Shown piece after piece: positions 29,533 to 42,377 of a DNA stretch of 64,000 nt. The notes beneath the pieces were generated by a model. The model was not told the DNA's origin. It was given only the letters and a program-made list of their open reading frames with translations, and made no database searches. Numbering within the stretch: the first letter of the stretch is position 1; every line of letters starts with the position of its first letter. The translations under genes were made by a program, and so were the position numbers. The DNA comes from Tigriopus japonicus (taxonomy: Eukaryota; Arthropoda; Copepoda; Harpacticoida; Harpacticidae), in assembly GCA_010645155.1 (NCBI GenBank), contig JAAGOF010000251.1:4873-68872 (forward strand). The letters run 5' to 3'.

Positions 29533-32130
29533 TTTTAATATTCTAAGTAGATTACGTGATGTATTCATTTGGCCATTTCACGGTGTTTGACGCCGGGGAT
29601 CTTGACTGATTTCTCTCTTCAAACGGTCATTAATCAACGTTTCAGCACCTCAGGCATTCCTTTCTCACTTTCCAACGCTGTTATCCCACTGTGAAAATTG
29701 CTAGATACTAACCTCGCTCCACCTACAAAAATATTTGTGGAAAGTTCAACTAATACCTTGGAATTCTATTATGGCTCCATGTTGCTAAATTGATATTAAA
29801 AGGAGGAAACCGTTCATGTTGACTTCTCTAAGCAACAACTTCACGAGAAGTCTTGACGTCATATTTCTTTGAACCACGCTATTACTGGACAGTGATGGGA
29901 TGGGGAAAATTTAGTATTTTTACTATTGAGATGTTTAATTATTTTTCATGTGAGCTGTGTCAAGAATAGCCAAAAATTTATCTACCTTGTCTTAAGAGTT
30001 CAGACAAGATCAGGCACAACGTGAACTCGTTGGGCAGCATCTTTGAAGATCTTGCAAAAAAGGGTTAAGCCATTCTGTTTGTGCCTGAACTTCAATGACG
30101 CCTAGTTTCTTACTCAATTCTTTTCTGTGACTAAAAAAAATGTTGAACATTCTCCGATTCAAATCATAATTCCTAATATTCTTAACGACCGTCTCAGTCC
30201 TTCTTTGAAGAAGTCCTTGAGAAAGGTAATGTTCAAGACAAGTGACCTCCAAGCAAATTTCATCGAAACAAATTGGGGAGTAATCTAGAATTGCCCAGCT
30301 TTTTCGACATTCCTATCAGTGTTTAGTCCATGCATTTCGATGGATGTAACTTGACTTGTTATTGGAACGGGGCCCAATACATCAGTTTGCTGCCTTTAAA
30401 CAGGGATGATGAGAGGTAGTGCGTGGAGCTTCGTCGGTGGAAATCGCTCTTTTTCTCATTCTCTCACGAGTGTCATTCTGGTATGTCTCAATCCACTTCT
30501 AATCAATCAGAGGCACAAGGAGACTCCCTGTTGTGCACTGACAAAAATGAGGCTCTCGAGTCATTGACTTGTAAAAGGGACTCTTTTATGAGAAGTTGGT
30601 TGGAGACTCATTTGTTCCCTTTATGATGAGTTGGTTAGATTTTCAAGGAAATGTGTTTTAAATGTCGTGTTTTGGGTATTTGAACAGTGATTTGGTCCCC
30701 CTTTAAGGCGTGGGCAAACTGTTTATACAAACGTAATAAAACTATTTCCCGTTTATTCTTGGCAATTTGTGCTGTCACGAAGTGAAAGCAGATGATGATC
30801 ATCATCATCGAACAGGGGGGCCAAACAGATTGACATGAGGCGATCTCTCACATTTTGGCATTCTTGTTTATGCTTGCACAAATCGACACTCTACACCTGA
30901 AACGAAGAAGCTCTTTTGAAGCTATGTTTGTTCATCAATCGTTAAAAATCCGCCTTGCCAAATTATGAAAAGAAGAAAGTTCAAGATTTATTTTCCCATC
31001 TTGATTTTTTTATTTTTGAGAAAATTGATATATTTTTACCCTTTGCATTTTGTGATTGGTAATTTCATCGCTCAAAAAACCGTACCAAAGTAAGAATTAC
31101 AGAACCAGTAATATCTTGCAAAACATGGGTTCAAGAGTACTTTGAGAGCCATCAAGAATCGCCAAGATTGGACGGCCAGCAAATAAATCACCTTTCATCC
31201 GATAAAACGTTGGCTTTGAAGTCGTTTTCAAGCCTTGATCCCCATTCCACTTGGGTCTTTTAAAGGACATTTGGACACAAAGGTGGGCTTGATTCACGGT
31301 TCCAACGCTCAGTTCTGCTCCTTTCATCGAATGTTATTGGACTTGGCGGCATTGGAAATCAAAGTCAATCCAATGCTGATCACCAGCGTGAGTACCCATA
31401 TATCTAGGTTGAGCAAAAAAGTCATTTGCCTACTAGGATTGGGCCAACGATTGGACCTCCTGTTTGAACTAATGAGCATAAATATTTACATCAGCCAACT
31501 TTAAAGCAGTCGTCGGTCCATTCCTGTCCCACTGTCAGACTCGAGTCGATACGACTCTCCACGATCCGGCCATCATTATGAGGCCAAACATTTATACAAG
31601 CGCCATTCCCAAGACGAAATGAGACGAGGAAGAGGAAAAGAAAGAATCGGGAGGAAAAACATGCTTGCTCTGGTATGGATTATGGCCTAGTTCGACTCCA
31701 TCCATGACATGAAATCTGCCGATACGTTCCCAACGTCGCTTCTTACTTTAGTGTAGGAAACCAAGCTGAATAACCGACCCCGCCATGTGACTTTGAATTC
31801 TAGCCCAGTTGTCACCTTGTAAAATTCCCATTATACATTATTAGAGAGACAAATGTGTTTATTCATGAGTCGACATTGGTCCAAAGCTGCCGCTTGGGTG
31901 ACCCCTGTCCTCCTCATCAAAGCCAAGTCTTGGTGAGAATGACCTTAAATCACGCGGCAGGAACGACCGTCTCTTTTTCACTTTAATGTCCGTTGAGATT
32001 GCTCGTGACCACGACCATTGACACTTGGGGAAAGTGTCGGGTATATATTTTCTTCAAATACCCATGGAATCTAAATCCCTTTAAGGACAATTCATGTAAA
32101 AAGTTTTTTCGAAGTAGAATTTTTTTCTAG
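29533..32130. other. intergenic, no gene resolved
   Basis: Weak coding hints: the plus frame ending at the strong donor AGC|GTGAGT (31388), encoding HRMLLDLAALEIKVNP, and a short ATG frame at 30406-30480 ending at CTG|GTATGT. Neither could be joined in phase to the terminal exon at 32131. Confidence 0.3.
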
Positions 32131-32299
32131 AACAACGATTGCTTTAGCCACAGGTTCAAGTTTCCGACCGTGGTTGGATTGCGAGAGGTATTCAATTGGT
32201 CGTTTGGAGGGCAAACGGTTGAGGTACAAAGAGTATTGTTATGAAGACGAGATCGATATCAAGTGTGGAGGATTCCATTGCTATGAACACATAGACTGA
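32131..32299 (+). CDS. probable 3'-terminal exon of an unknown Cys-containing protein
   Basis: The frame opens after a strong acceptor (TTTTTTTCTAG, ending 32130) and ends at TGA 32297-32299, giving 55 residues. The composition is protein-like rather than random: RPWLDCERYSIGRLEGKR, then YKEYCYEDEIDIKCGGFHC. Four cysteines sit at positions 17, 36, 45 and 50, suggesting a disulfide-bonded secreted domain (inference). An alternative acceptor at 32153 would remove the first seven residues. The upstream exon was not found: candidates at 31235-31387 and 31864-31927 fail on phase or make a stop at the junction. No AATAAA lies nearby. No family recognised. Confidence 0.5.
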
Positions 32300-35200
32300 G
32301 AGAGAGATTTCAAAGCCCACGAATTTGTATAATTATATCGAATTCGAAGTATATATTTTACACGTATTTTTCAGGACCTTTTCAAAGAACAGATATTTTT
32401 TGAAATTTCTAGAATAATTTGTGCGATATAAAACTGTGTTTTCATAGAAGCCAAAGGTTAAAGACAAGACAAATTTAAGACTACAAACTTTCGCTAGATT
32501 TGAGACTTGAAAATACCAAATTTAGCACTTTCGTAGAATTGTTTGCAACGTTTAAAAAAAACATTGCAACTTTAGGGCTAAAAACTGCAACTTTTGGCAA
32601 AGAAAACAGCAACTTTACCCGAGGCCTAGTCATATCTAGTGGCATTTTAATTGAGTTCAGAATTAACAACTTGCTTTTTAGTACCCATGAACATATAAAG
32701 TGATTATAATTTGCATTACTTGTTTCAAAAGATCAAACATCCAGAAAATCAATTAACTATGCAACTTTCAAAACTGAGATCAAGAATGAATCGTTCTTAC
32801 TAATTCCTTTGGTCATGTTTCTCATTTTTACAACCCCCACTACGTAGATTCAGTGATTATCTGGGTACTGAATGAACCACAATTGGGATACCAAATTCTG
32901 GGTCCATCTCACCACTAGTTGTAAAGATCGAGTCTCTCATTGAGACACTCTTGGGGAACCCACAATTCAATCGCGTGACCATCTTCCGTGAGAATTCGTT
33001 TACAATTCTAATATACTGTACACATCTGTGAAGCTCCTAAAGAACTGTTTTCTCTCTGGCCTTGAGGGCTGTTAATTACGGAATAATATGCGCTTTTAAA
33101 CGGTTTTTCTCTCTCTCGAGCTTCAGCCCTTGTGGTCCATAGTTCATGTTGATTGAAGACCTCGGTTGGTGTGGAAGACAAATGAGCGTGAAGAACAATA
33201 AAACTTCATCATTCACAAATGAAATAATGATGGTTTTGTGGCCAATCTCTTTCCTTCTCTTGAGCAGACCGCTCTGGGAACTGGGTCAAAGTTATCTGAG
33301 CTAACCTCGTCATCCATTGAATATCCATTGGATATTCCTATCCAAGGATGACTCAACGAAGGATATATTACAGAATACCACTTAAGGCCGAGTTACAACA
33401 ATGAAAATTCAACGGAACATTTACTGCTTTGAAATAACCTCTCATTTTAGTACAATGACAGGCCTTAAGCTGTATTTCTGTAATTCGTCCTGAGAAATGA
33501 AGATGTCCTTGTCCTATCCAATCCGTTGATAGAGGTTGATGCCCACGCGGATTTTAGGTTGGATATGTACATATTGAATTATCGATGATTGAAAATCAAC
33601 GATCATGTTGTGGTAAATCCTTGTCGTTGTCATATTCGTCCTAAACGCCTGTAATTGCTTGATAGCAGATGTAAAATGAGGTCTCTTTCTCTTGGATTTA
33701 TTTGTTCAGAGGGTTGGTTTATCTCTTTATGGCTTTACAAGGCTCTTGATGGGCTGTATTTATGAGATCTGCACCTTCTACAAACCAGACAACCAACCAA
33801 CTTAGCAACCTTAGCCACTAAGTTAGCCACAAGGTATTAGTTAAGAGTCAGGCATGTCGTCTCTATTCTGTCCAACTTCTACCAAGTCACAAGGGCACAA
33901 TGAACTAACTCAATAAAGCCAGTGAAGAGCTCGAAACATGCAATCACCATTCACAGCACTCACTGAAGATTTGGGTTCGTTTTAGACTGGTCTTAATTGC
34001 TATTCTCTCAGAAATTTCTTACAAAACTGATCTCAGCAGCTTATTTAGCAGCCTCAGAATGTCTAAAATTGGTTTTATGTAACAATTAAATAAATTTCGT
34101 TTCATTTGTTTTTCCACAACGACTTGAAAACGATGGAGATGGTCACATTTCTAAGAACTTGGATGCATTGGTAAAGAAAACGTTCAAATTCAATTCATTA
34201 TTTTTCCTAAATTTGATTTTAGCTGAAATTCTCCGATTGCTAAAAACGAATTGCTTTTTTTTTTTAAGTAAATGTATGATAAAGGAAGAAGCTCAGGTCA
34301 ATTGATAAAATTATCATTCCTGCATGTTTCCTATTTGCTTAGCTTCAACTTATTGCCCTTTGGATTTTCTACAATTATATCCAAGATTATATCCAAGAAA
34401 GATAATGAAACAAGTTGGATCAAAATTGTCTAGAAACCCTTCATCTCTTTGTTTTTTGAACAGCTCAATAAAGAATAATAGCTATTTTATGCTTAGGTAA
34501 TCATAAAGGAATCCCTCTATTTGTATTGTACGTTTCTTTGTTGCAGAATGTTAATGTTTGGATGTTACTACTCGTACATCCAAAAGGCTGAGTTCGCAAT
34601 TCGTTCTCATGATTCAAATTCTGGAAGTCAGAGATTATGTCGAATTTTCTATTCCCTGTCCAATGGAAGCCACATCATTTTGAGCGACCACTCCAAACAA
34701 AGCAAACCTTGTTTCCCAAATGGGATTTCTAAGGCTTTGTTTCTAATCTAGAAGAGCGTCAATATTTACCTTGAGAGTGAGAAAAGGGGGAGCAAGATCA
34801 AATTGAACGAGTGACAATGATGTTAATACAAACGCAAAAGGAACACCATTGTTAAAGCACTTTATACACCATTGGCAAGTCATAATGAAAATCAAAGATT
34901 CTAGTCCAGATCTTGTCATGTCTAAAACTCAGACATTGATCAATAACTGACCAATGTTTTGTTTACCACTACGGTCTAGAACAAGGTTGGATATTAGTGT
35001 TCTATAAAGTACCGACTGTCTGCTTTTGAGCATCATCGCTCGTCTCGACTATTTGCTTAAGGTTTGAAAACGGCTCATCTGTCTTTGTCTCCATTGTCTC
35101 TGGTTATTATGTAAATTGGAGTCTTCGTAATTGTCTTGAGCAAACTCAAAGATTGCTCAGATTTTCATTTTCATTCTACTTCTACCTTCACGAACTACTC

Positions 35201-37417
35201 GAATCAATTCCACAATGGGCACGAGTGAAGGAACCCTCAAAAATCTTCAATTGACCGCAAGAAGCAAAAGACGAGAGCGAAAAAATAGTCCGTCTACGTT
35301 GTTCGGCTGGCTCTCACTTGTTTCACTGTTGGGTTTTGAGCCCATTCCTAATTTGTGACCCAGGGGTGCTTAGTGTGGGGTCATAGCGGGGTACTAAAGA
35401 GATGCATAACTGGGTTCACACTTGAAACTGTCACAAAAGTCACCTCCTGGGACATTTCCAATGCTTCCAATCGCTAACATCCTGATTTCCCTAGTAGTAC
35501 TATAGAGGACACAAAAAAGCTGTACTTGAACATTCCTTTGAGAGAAGAACAAATGTTAGGGGTGTTTTCGACGAAGACACGAGACTGCAACTCATTGAAT
35601 ATGAAGTGTTTTATTACTAGAACTAATATCTCTGCCCTGTTATTTATGCATTCCTCACTGGGCTTAATGTGCGCCAATAGACGATTCAAGAGCTTGCTAG
35701 AGGTCTTAAAGAGGAGAAGAGTAACTATCAACAGCACGGTTGTCGATTGATCCAGGGACAGAATAAAAAGTTGAAAATAATGATTTCTTTACATTTCTAT
35801 GAAATGCTCAAATCATCGGATATTTATTTATCTCTTTGATTATTTTTTGCTGAGGAAAGTCACTTCTTTTAACGAGGTTAGGGCATGGTGTGTTTGTTTG
35901 CATTATGCATCATTGTGGGAAAATGTTGCTGGATGTGTCGTTTAATAACATTTACCATTTCAAAGGTCTTTCAATGTCGTAACAAGCCTATACATTTTTC
36001 CTCTCAAAACTCCCGTATTTTGGGCCGTTTTTCTTCTCCTTCTCTTAAAACAGCTTTCTAAGAAGCTTTTCAGTGGCAGGAGCTATAGTGATAGTTTTTG
36101 GGTGCCGCATTCCTGCAAGTCCTCTACTGTTAAAGCAGCGGGAAGTTTCAGCGCATAATTCTGCTCGAAAATTATTGCTTACATAAAGTCAGATGGTGTC
36201 TTACAAGGAACCAGTCTTGCACCATCAGGGCTCACCAAGAATGGATTCCACGTCAAATTCTGGACAAATCTCGCTTTGACATGGCTTCGAGGCGTAATAT
36301 TTCTAGAACTCTAGGCATACATTTGGCTAATGCTAAGAATAAGTCAGAAGCCAAGAGCTTTATGGGTTTTACGTATGGGGAACAGGTGAATCAATGTGAG
36401 GAGATCTATGCGGTGTGTAAGGCTACTACCTTGTGTGAATGCAGTGATTTTACAAAGTAGCAAAGAGTCCTTATTCAGCAGCAAATAATGCACAATTGGA
36501 TCCAATGAAATTATGAATGTTTTGAATCATCATGACGTTTACTTAGTATCCGATCTGAAGCCCTAAGGAAAGTTTTTTGATTCAAGTATTTCAAACCTAC
36601 CAGGTGACATCCGTTACCTACTAGTGACTCCTTGAATTAAAATGAGGTTTAGTTGCTTTTGCCGTTCTCCATGAGGGTTTACATACCATTACGTAAAGAG
36701 TTAAGAGCTAACAAAGAGCTTTGTCCACACATCCAAAGTGTTCCAACCATGTCGGAGTTTGGAGACGAGAACAACGCTTCAAATGCAAAGCAAGGTTCAG
36801 TGGTTAAGGTACTTTCAGTTGCGTTGATTTAATACAACTTATATGGTTTGAAAAAATTCTAAGATCAGTGGTTCCTCAACCGAAGGTTCAGGCTGTCAGG
36901 AGTTTTAGTCTTTGCATACTTTCCAAATCAGGCAAATCATCTTGCATAATGGGAACTATTGGTAAATAATTATTTGTACAGTCAACTGTTACTAGAATAT
37001 AGAGTTATAATTTACAGGAAAATAGTAATGTTACAATCCTAGCTTTCTTGTTGCAACATTGAAGATTATGGGGGCTAGAATAAAGTTTTGCATGGTGATA
37101 AGTTGCGTATGAAGTCGCCTCATCCCGAGTCGGTTCCAAAAACCAAAGCACCAATCCGGAAATGACTTCAGTTCATTGATTGGACGAACTTTGGATCCTT
37201 AGATTTCTTAAAATGTTTTAAGTTTTTTTAAACTGCTGCGTCAGGTTTTTATACAAAAATATTTGATATTAGAGTAATTCTTCATACAAATGTAATTAAA
37301 TAACTGAATACCTAACACTACACTCGACTTGAAGAGTCAGAAAAAGAGATTTCCCCTAGTACAATATCAAGGCGAAGACGAGCTTTCCCGAAAAGGGTCA
37401 TTTTTGAAAGCAATGCG
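32300..37417. other. intergenic, no gene recognised
   Basis: Longest frames are under 90 codons and lack motifs. A 19-bp near-palindrome, GAATATCCATTGGATATTC, lies at 33319-33337. No tRNA or repeat family is seen. Confidence 0.4.
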
Positions 37418-37425
37418 TTCGTGAC

Positions 37426-37924
37426 CAGACCTGTGTTGTAATTGTAATTGAAATTACAATTAGGCAATTGCAATCACATTTCCAAATAATTGTAAATTTT
37501 AATTAATAAAATTGGAGATCAAAGTAATTGTAATTGTAATTAATTACATTTGAACCAATGTAATTGACATTTTTCAATTACAAATTGCAATTACATTCTC
37601 ACTTACGCAAGAAGTTCTGAGATTGAAATTTTCACAGATATTCCCCCACCTTTCCAATAATTTTCAGCATGTAAATTGAATCACCCAAAATTCAAAAGGT
37701 TTGGATGCGCTTTACATATTTTGCACCTAAAAAGAAAGGAATTCTAGTTGGGTTTGAAGAATAATGTTATTGAAATGTAATTGAATGTAATTCAATCACT
37801 TTTTGACAGTAATTGTGCATATGATTAATTACATTTGAAAAAGTAATTTTATTTGTATTTAATTACTTTTGAGACCAAAGTAATTGTAATTAATTACCTT
37901 TGAAAAGTACTTGACACAGGTCTG
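37426..37924. mobile_element. 499-bp hAT-type MITE, AT-rich
   Basis: Terminal inverted repeats CAGACCTGTGT and, inward from the right, CAGACCTGTGTCA are flanked by TTCGTGAC (37418-37425) and TTAGTGAC (37925-37932), a 7-of-8 duplication. The interior is packed with TAATTGTAATTAATTAC variants in both orientations. There is no coding frame. Confidence 0.85.
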
Positions 37925-38564
37925 TTAGTGACACTGACCTTTTTCCCTTCGGAAATTTGGCTATAATGAATAATATAAATAATCGAAAGCATGGTGACAT
38001 AAAAGGAACGGCAACACAGGTGTTTTAAGAATTGTTATCCGCAACGTGTATTTTAACTTTTTTATTGCTTCGTTTCTTATGAATCACACGGAAAAGAATA
38101 CTCAAAAATATATTTCTTAATTCGAAATTGCTTTTGTCCTTGATTGAAATATGTACGTCTCATAATGCATTATAAGAATCATGTTCTTATATGATGAAAG
38201 CATTTCAAGACAATTTTCCTACACGACTAGCTTTTTGTGCTAAAGTGTAAGTCCCCGGATCATTGTAATATTCATTTGCTATCCTGACAGTAAATACATT
38301 GATTACATACACACAGGAAAAATAACTTTGCCCAAACATAGTTTTAGCACATAAAACAAGTCAAACAAAAATGATTACTTTGCACTTGGACTTTAATCAC
38401 ACATGGGCGGAAAAAGAACTCTATCTAACTTTGAAAAATCTTGCATAAAAAGAACAATTCAACAAAGTATCACGCATTCTCGTGAATGGGATCAAATATG
38501 ATAAAATTTGAAGCTATCAGCTCAGTCCAAGGACCACTGTACGTCAGGACGAATTTCAAAAATA

Positions 38565-38658
38565 CACACTGGGTCCGATCATTGTACTAAAATGTGAGGT
38601 TTTTGCAACAAATATATTGTTCCGTTTAATTTTCATTGTACTAATCGGACCCAGTGTG
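38565..38658. mobile_element. 94-bp TA-flanked mini-MITE
   Basis: Inverted ends, CACACTGGGTCCGAT on both sides, flanked by TA at 38563-38564 and 38659-38660. CATTGTACTA occurs in the same orientation inside both ends. A Tc1/mariner-type target is likely. Confidence 0.75.
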
Positions 38659-38936
38659 TATTGTGAAAGTAATCCTGGCTTGAGCCATCCTTGCTCAGTC
38701 CAAGAGTAGCTTGGTCTGTGACCACAGATATAAGTCGCGAAGCGACCAGATACACACAACTGCCGTGGCATCTGTTGCCAGTGGATTCAAACTTTGTCAC
38801 TCATGGTTGTTGTCGTCGTTGACACCAAGAGCGCAGTCCGTTATGAAATGTACTATCCCGTTGCATTTGAGAATTTCTTCCCATTGAGGAAAACAGGTTT
38901 TCTCCCCTCCTCTGTTCTCTACGTACTTTGGCTTTA

Positions 38937-39044
38937 ATGTGGCTGTTGCTGCCGGTCAGCTCCTTTCTTCTCTGTTTTGCTCGGAGTTGGGCTCACAATG
39001 GTCGACTGGAGATGTCTGGCTTGAAAGAGTTGAGATTCTTCTAG
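38937..39044 (+). CDS. possible signal-peptide frame
   Basis: ATG at 38937 opens a 35-codon frame beginning MWLLLPVSSFLLCFARSWA, which has a typical secretion-signal profile, then stops at TAG. It could be a first exon spliced before the stop (a weak GTTGAG donor lies near 39028) or chance. Confidence 0.15.
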   Translation: MWLLLPVSSFLLCFARSWAHNGRLEMSGLKELRFF

Positions 39045-39660
39045 ATTACTTAATGACATTTGAGAAAGAATCGACTCTTCTGATTCATTTAGTTCAGAGA
39101 TTAGAGGTCCCTAGGAAACGCCACTGAGTTGTTGGTTTATGAATTAGGGTCAGACTTGCAACAAAAATTGAGCCGAGAGTGAACAAGCAGATGCACTTTC
39201 TATACTTCAGGCATATCTGCGCACAGAGTCACTTTTAACAATTTCAACCAACAGATGTCATGGCAAGGTTGTGAGTCTTTAGATATATTATATCAGCCCA
39301 AGCCGTCTTTGCTGTGACTCACCTTATGATGTTGTTCAGAATTATGAAATAGGGGGTGAACTCCAGTGAACTCGTGATCACGCCAATAAGAAGTGGGTCA
39401 GAACCACCAAACCTTACCTTTGAGGACGCCACCGATGGTTGCGTGACATGATGCAAATCGGCGCATAACTCATCTAGTTTTAAGCACGAGCATGATGAAA
39501 CCAACAAACCGAGGCAAAAATTATCATTACTAATGCGTTATGAAAATATTTGTTTGTACAATGCAACAAATTATAATCAGTTTTATATTTTTGATTAAGA
39601 GAAAATTCACCCTAAAATTTGGGTTAATTTAACTCACCAAAAGAAAGTTGCTACTGTAGT

Positions 39661-39713
39661 TATATACACTCGTAACCTTTTACAATTAAAAAAGAGGACA
39701 ATCAAGTTCAGTT
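39661..39713 (+). promoter_or_regulatory. candidate TATA and initiator
   Basis: TATATA at 39661-39666 and the initiator match TCAGTT at 39708-39713 precede the ATG at 39772. The 49-bp spacing is longer than usual, so the pairing is tentative. Confidence 0.35.
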
Positions 39714-39771
39714 GCATCTAATAGCAGTGTGTCAATATTTATTTGTGTCCGTCAAAATCATTTGTGTCAAC

Positions 39772-40215
39772 ATGCTGAATTTAAAAACACTTATCTTCAC
39801 TTGCCTGTTAATGGTTGGGATTGTTGAAGGCCTCTACGAGCATTGTGATCCTACCTACAGGATCGAACGGCCAGGATCTCATCTCTGCCGCTTGACACTT
39901 GGACCCGAATCCGATGAATTCTTCTTCAACGATGCCCGACGAAGGATTTCCAATGAAGACTTTTGGACCACAGCACTGGAGGTAATGGACCAATGTCCGG
40001 ATCAGAGTGTTGAACTGGTCCGAGGCCTAAAGTACATCTGGCGTGGAAATACTCCAAAGTGGGTGGAAATGTATGCCAATGGAGATTCGGGTGTTGTTCC
40101 ATTGTTGCTCCACTTGTGGCAAAGTTGGAGAAGAAATCGGGACATTGACGCCATTTTTGCCGAATGTCCTGTTCTCATTGGCTCAAAGATACACCAAGAT
40201 ATTTTGAATCATTAA
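39772..40215 (+). CDS. small secreted protein, family unknown
   Basis: Single-exon 147-aa frame. Residues 1-20 (MLNLKTLIFTCLLMVGIVEG) form a clear signal peptide with a short basic n-region and likely cleavage after Gly20. The mature part has four cysteines (25, 39, 75, 132), enough for two disulfides, several tryptophans (65, 90, 97, 116, 119), an RRR at 56-58 and an amphipathic, probably helical middle. There is no membrane span, so it should be secreted. I chose this ATG rather than the upstream in-frame TTG because the signal peptide starts here. AATAAA follows 19 bp after the stop. The cysteine pattern does not fit the six-cysteine CHH/ITP hormones. No known family is recognised. Confidence 0.7.
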   Translation: MLNLKTLIFTCLLMVGIVEGLYEHCDPTYRIERPGSHLCRLTLGPESDEFFFNDARRRISNEDFWTTALEVMDQCPDQSVELVRGLKYIWRGNTPKWVEMYANGDSGVVPLLLHLWQSWRRNRDIDAIFAECPVLIGSKIHQDILNH

Positions 40216-40233
40216 TTTATTCATGACATGATC

Positions 40234-40239
40234 AATAAA
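40234..40239 (+). promoter_or_regulatory. polyadenylation signal AATAAA
   Basis: Canonical hexamer 19 bp after the stop codon of the small secreted protein gene; supports a single short transcript. Confidence 0.65.
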
Positions 40240-40712
40240 GATGGAACATAATTTGAATGCAGTCCAGATCTCGATTAGGAGTACTTAGTACAATGCCAAT
40301 AACAGTCTAGTTCCTTTTACTGGCTGAGTTAATGAAATCCAAGAATAATTATAATTTTGTCCATAGATGCTTTTCAATTATGGAGGGTTCCCTCAAGTTA
40401 TAAGATACAATTCGGTAATTTAGTGAAAACATATTTACAAGTACACGAGTTTGATTAAAATTGATTGACAAGGAGAAAAAAAGAGCTAGGGCAAATGTGA
40501 AGACCTTTATTTACTATTGTATCCCCTTTTTTTTAATGGCAGTGTCCGTAATTCCTTATCATCGTACTTCTATTTTACCCTTGGAGATGCAAGTATTTAG
40601 TTGATTTGGGAGCTCTTATTTTTCTTTAACTTCAAAGTATTGCAATGTCTGAATTGGGCAAGTACATCACGGTTTTAGTGAAATTATCAAGAAACATGGA
40701 TGAATCATTGGT

Positions 40713-40926
40713 CATGGGTCGGCCACCTGAGGGACCAAGGGTGGTCGTTGGTGAGCCCAGGAGCTATGGGGGAAGTCCAAAATACTGTATTCCTAGCACT
40801 GTACTCATGGGCACATCGCTCTTAGGTCGCCAAATTATGGGCCCCTGGACCAACCAAGGTTTGCTTGGTGGGCCTCTGACAACACGAATTCGTGGACCTT
40901 AAACCAAAAGAGGTTGCCGACTCCCC
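40713..40926. mobile_element. degenerate hAT-type MITE
   Basis: Ends CATGGGTCGGCCACC and GGTTGCCGACTCCCC are mutated forms of the 28009-28238 termini. The flanks TCATTGGT and CCTTTGGT match at 6 of 8 bases. Interior phrases such as GGAGCTATGGGG and GGGCCCCTGG match the family. Confidence 0.75.
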
Positions 40927-40929
40927 CCT

Positions 40930-41884
40930 TTGGTGGTTGGGTGAGATTTAGACTGATTTGTATGGGTTCGCAATATGGGATGGTAGACCTAATAAAAGGT
41001 AAGGATATTTCAGGTAAGGTTACATTTAAAACAATGTATAAATATAGCAAATAAATGATGTACTGTATATAAATAAAATCGTACCCCGTCAGTCCTTCTC
41101 ACATCCAGAGATCTTGGGGACGAATGGTATTCTCAGATGGATTCCTGATGCCGAAGGCTGAACGCGAGTCGTGACCAGCGTCTGTGACCAGAACCGTTTG
41201 TAGAAATGTTTCATAGACCCTTCAATATTTTGACTTTAAAGAGCTCTTTGGTACAAGAACAGTTCTTGGTACAAGATTGATGCTTTGAATGATTATTAAA
41301 AACTCGTTTTTCCTTCTTTTTCTCGGAATTTTTTTTCTGTACGTTATGAAGTGGTTTTGTTTAATTTACGTCAACAAGAATTCCCGATAAATTGGCAACA
41401 TGATGACTGATGAGGTTTTAAGTTTGTCTCACAAAGTTCCTTTTTGAATCTTCAGGAAATTAAAGATCCACGTGGAACTAAGCCAACCGTGGATCATGAA
41501 TCGTTTAAAACTAGAACATTGTCTTTTCTCATTGACCTAGATTAACTTGCAATACTTCCGGAAAACCGACATATGATTCGTTAAAATGGTAATTCGATAT
41601 AATTTGTCACAAAGAATAGATATCGATATTGTGACACTCTTCCATCAGATCGGTTTTTTGTCTCGATGACTGACAAGTCTTGTATTTAAAACCTGGTTTC
41701 CATAGTTTTTATCCAATGTTCATTCATTCCAATCCCACAAAAAATAGATTAGCATTGATGTAGAAACCTAATTGTATTTCTCTATAGCCTTTACCACCAC
41801 TTTTATCGGTTTCCAAACACATGTCAGGCACACATTTGTACTCCCAATTGGGTATTTCACATCGAAATAAAAAGAGCCACTCTT
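40930..41884. other. no gene recognised
   Basis: AT-rich spacer between the secreted-protein gene and the convergent Sidestep-family gene. Nothing identifiable. Confidence 0.4.
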
Positions 41885-41914
41885 TTTATTACACCATGAA
41901 TCAGCTCATTTATT
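41885..41914 (-). promoter_or_regulatory. candidate polyadenylation signals for Sidestep-family gene
   Basis: Two minus-strand AATAAA hexamers (41885-41890 and 41909-41914) lie 156-185 bp after the stop codon. Confidence 0.5.
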
Positions 41915-42069
41915 CATTCTGACAAGAGAGAAAATACATTGTAGACACTACAAGAGTGTCGATTTTCGTGTTACTTCACTTCGAAACTTGATTCCAAGTG
42001 CAAAAAATGGGCAAGATGACATAAGTAGTGATTAATTCGTGATAGAAAACATGGAATTGCGATTCATCT

Positions 42070-42377
42070 CTAAACATTGGATTCCCGATGTTGATCCAAT
42101 TTCAAGAAGAGCGGATTGGAACAACGTACTGAAGGTGATGGTTGGTGTTCCTCCTCGGGATCAAAGTATTCGATATGTTGATATTTCGTGTCTATGATAG
42201 GGTGGAAGTTGACAGGATTGGATTCCTGGATGATGACATCCGGATTTGGCACTGGATTACAAATGATATGACTGGGCCTATTTTTGGGCCCAACGGCGGA
42301 GGAAGACTGAATCGAACAGGGCGGCGTTGAATTGGGATTCAATGATCCAAAATCCTCGTGGAGGTCTCGAGGGTTAT
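42070..42377 (-). CDS. Sidestep-family exon: cytoplasmic tail and stop
   Basis: The acceptor CATCTCTTTACAG precedes 42377; entry phase 1, joining as an Asp codon. Residues 514-614 are Pro/Asn/Ser-rich with YQHIEYFDPEEEHQ near the end and C-terminal ESNV. TAG at 42072-42070. Confidence 0.85.

Noticed and set aside
39316..39507. minus-strand frame ending at the donor AAG|GTGAGT
   Set aside because: No ATG at its start and no matching downstream exon; only the donor is good.
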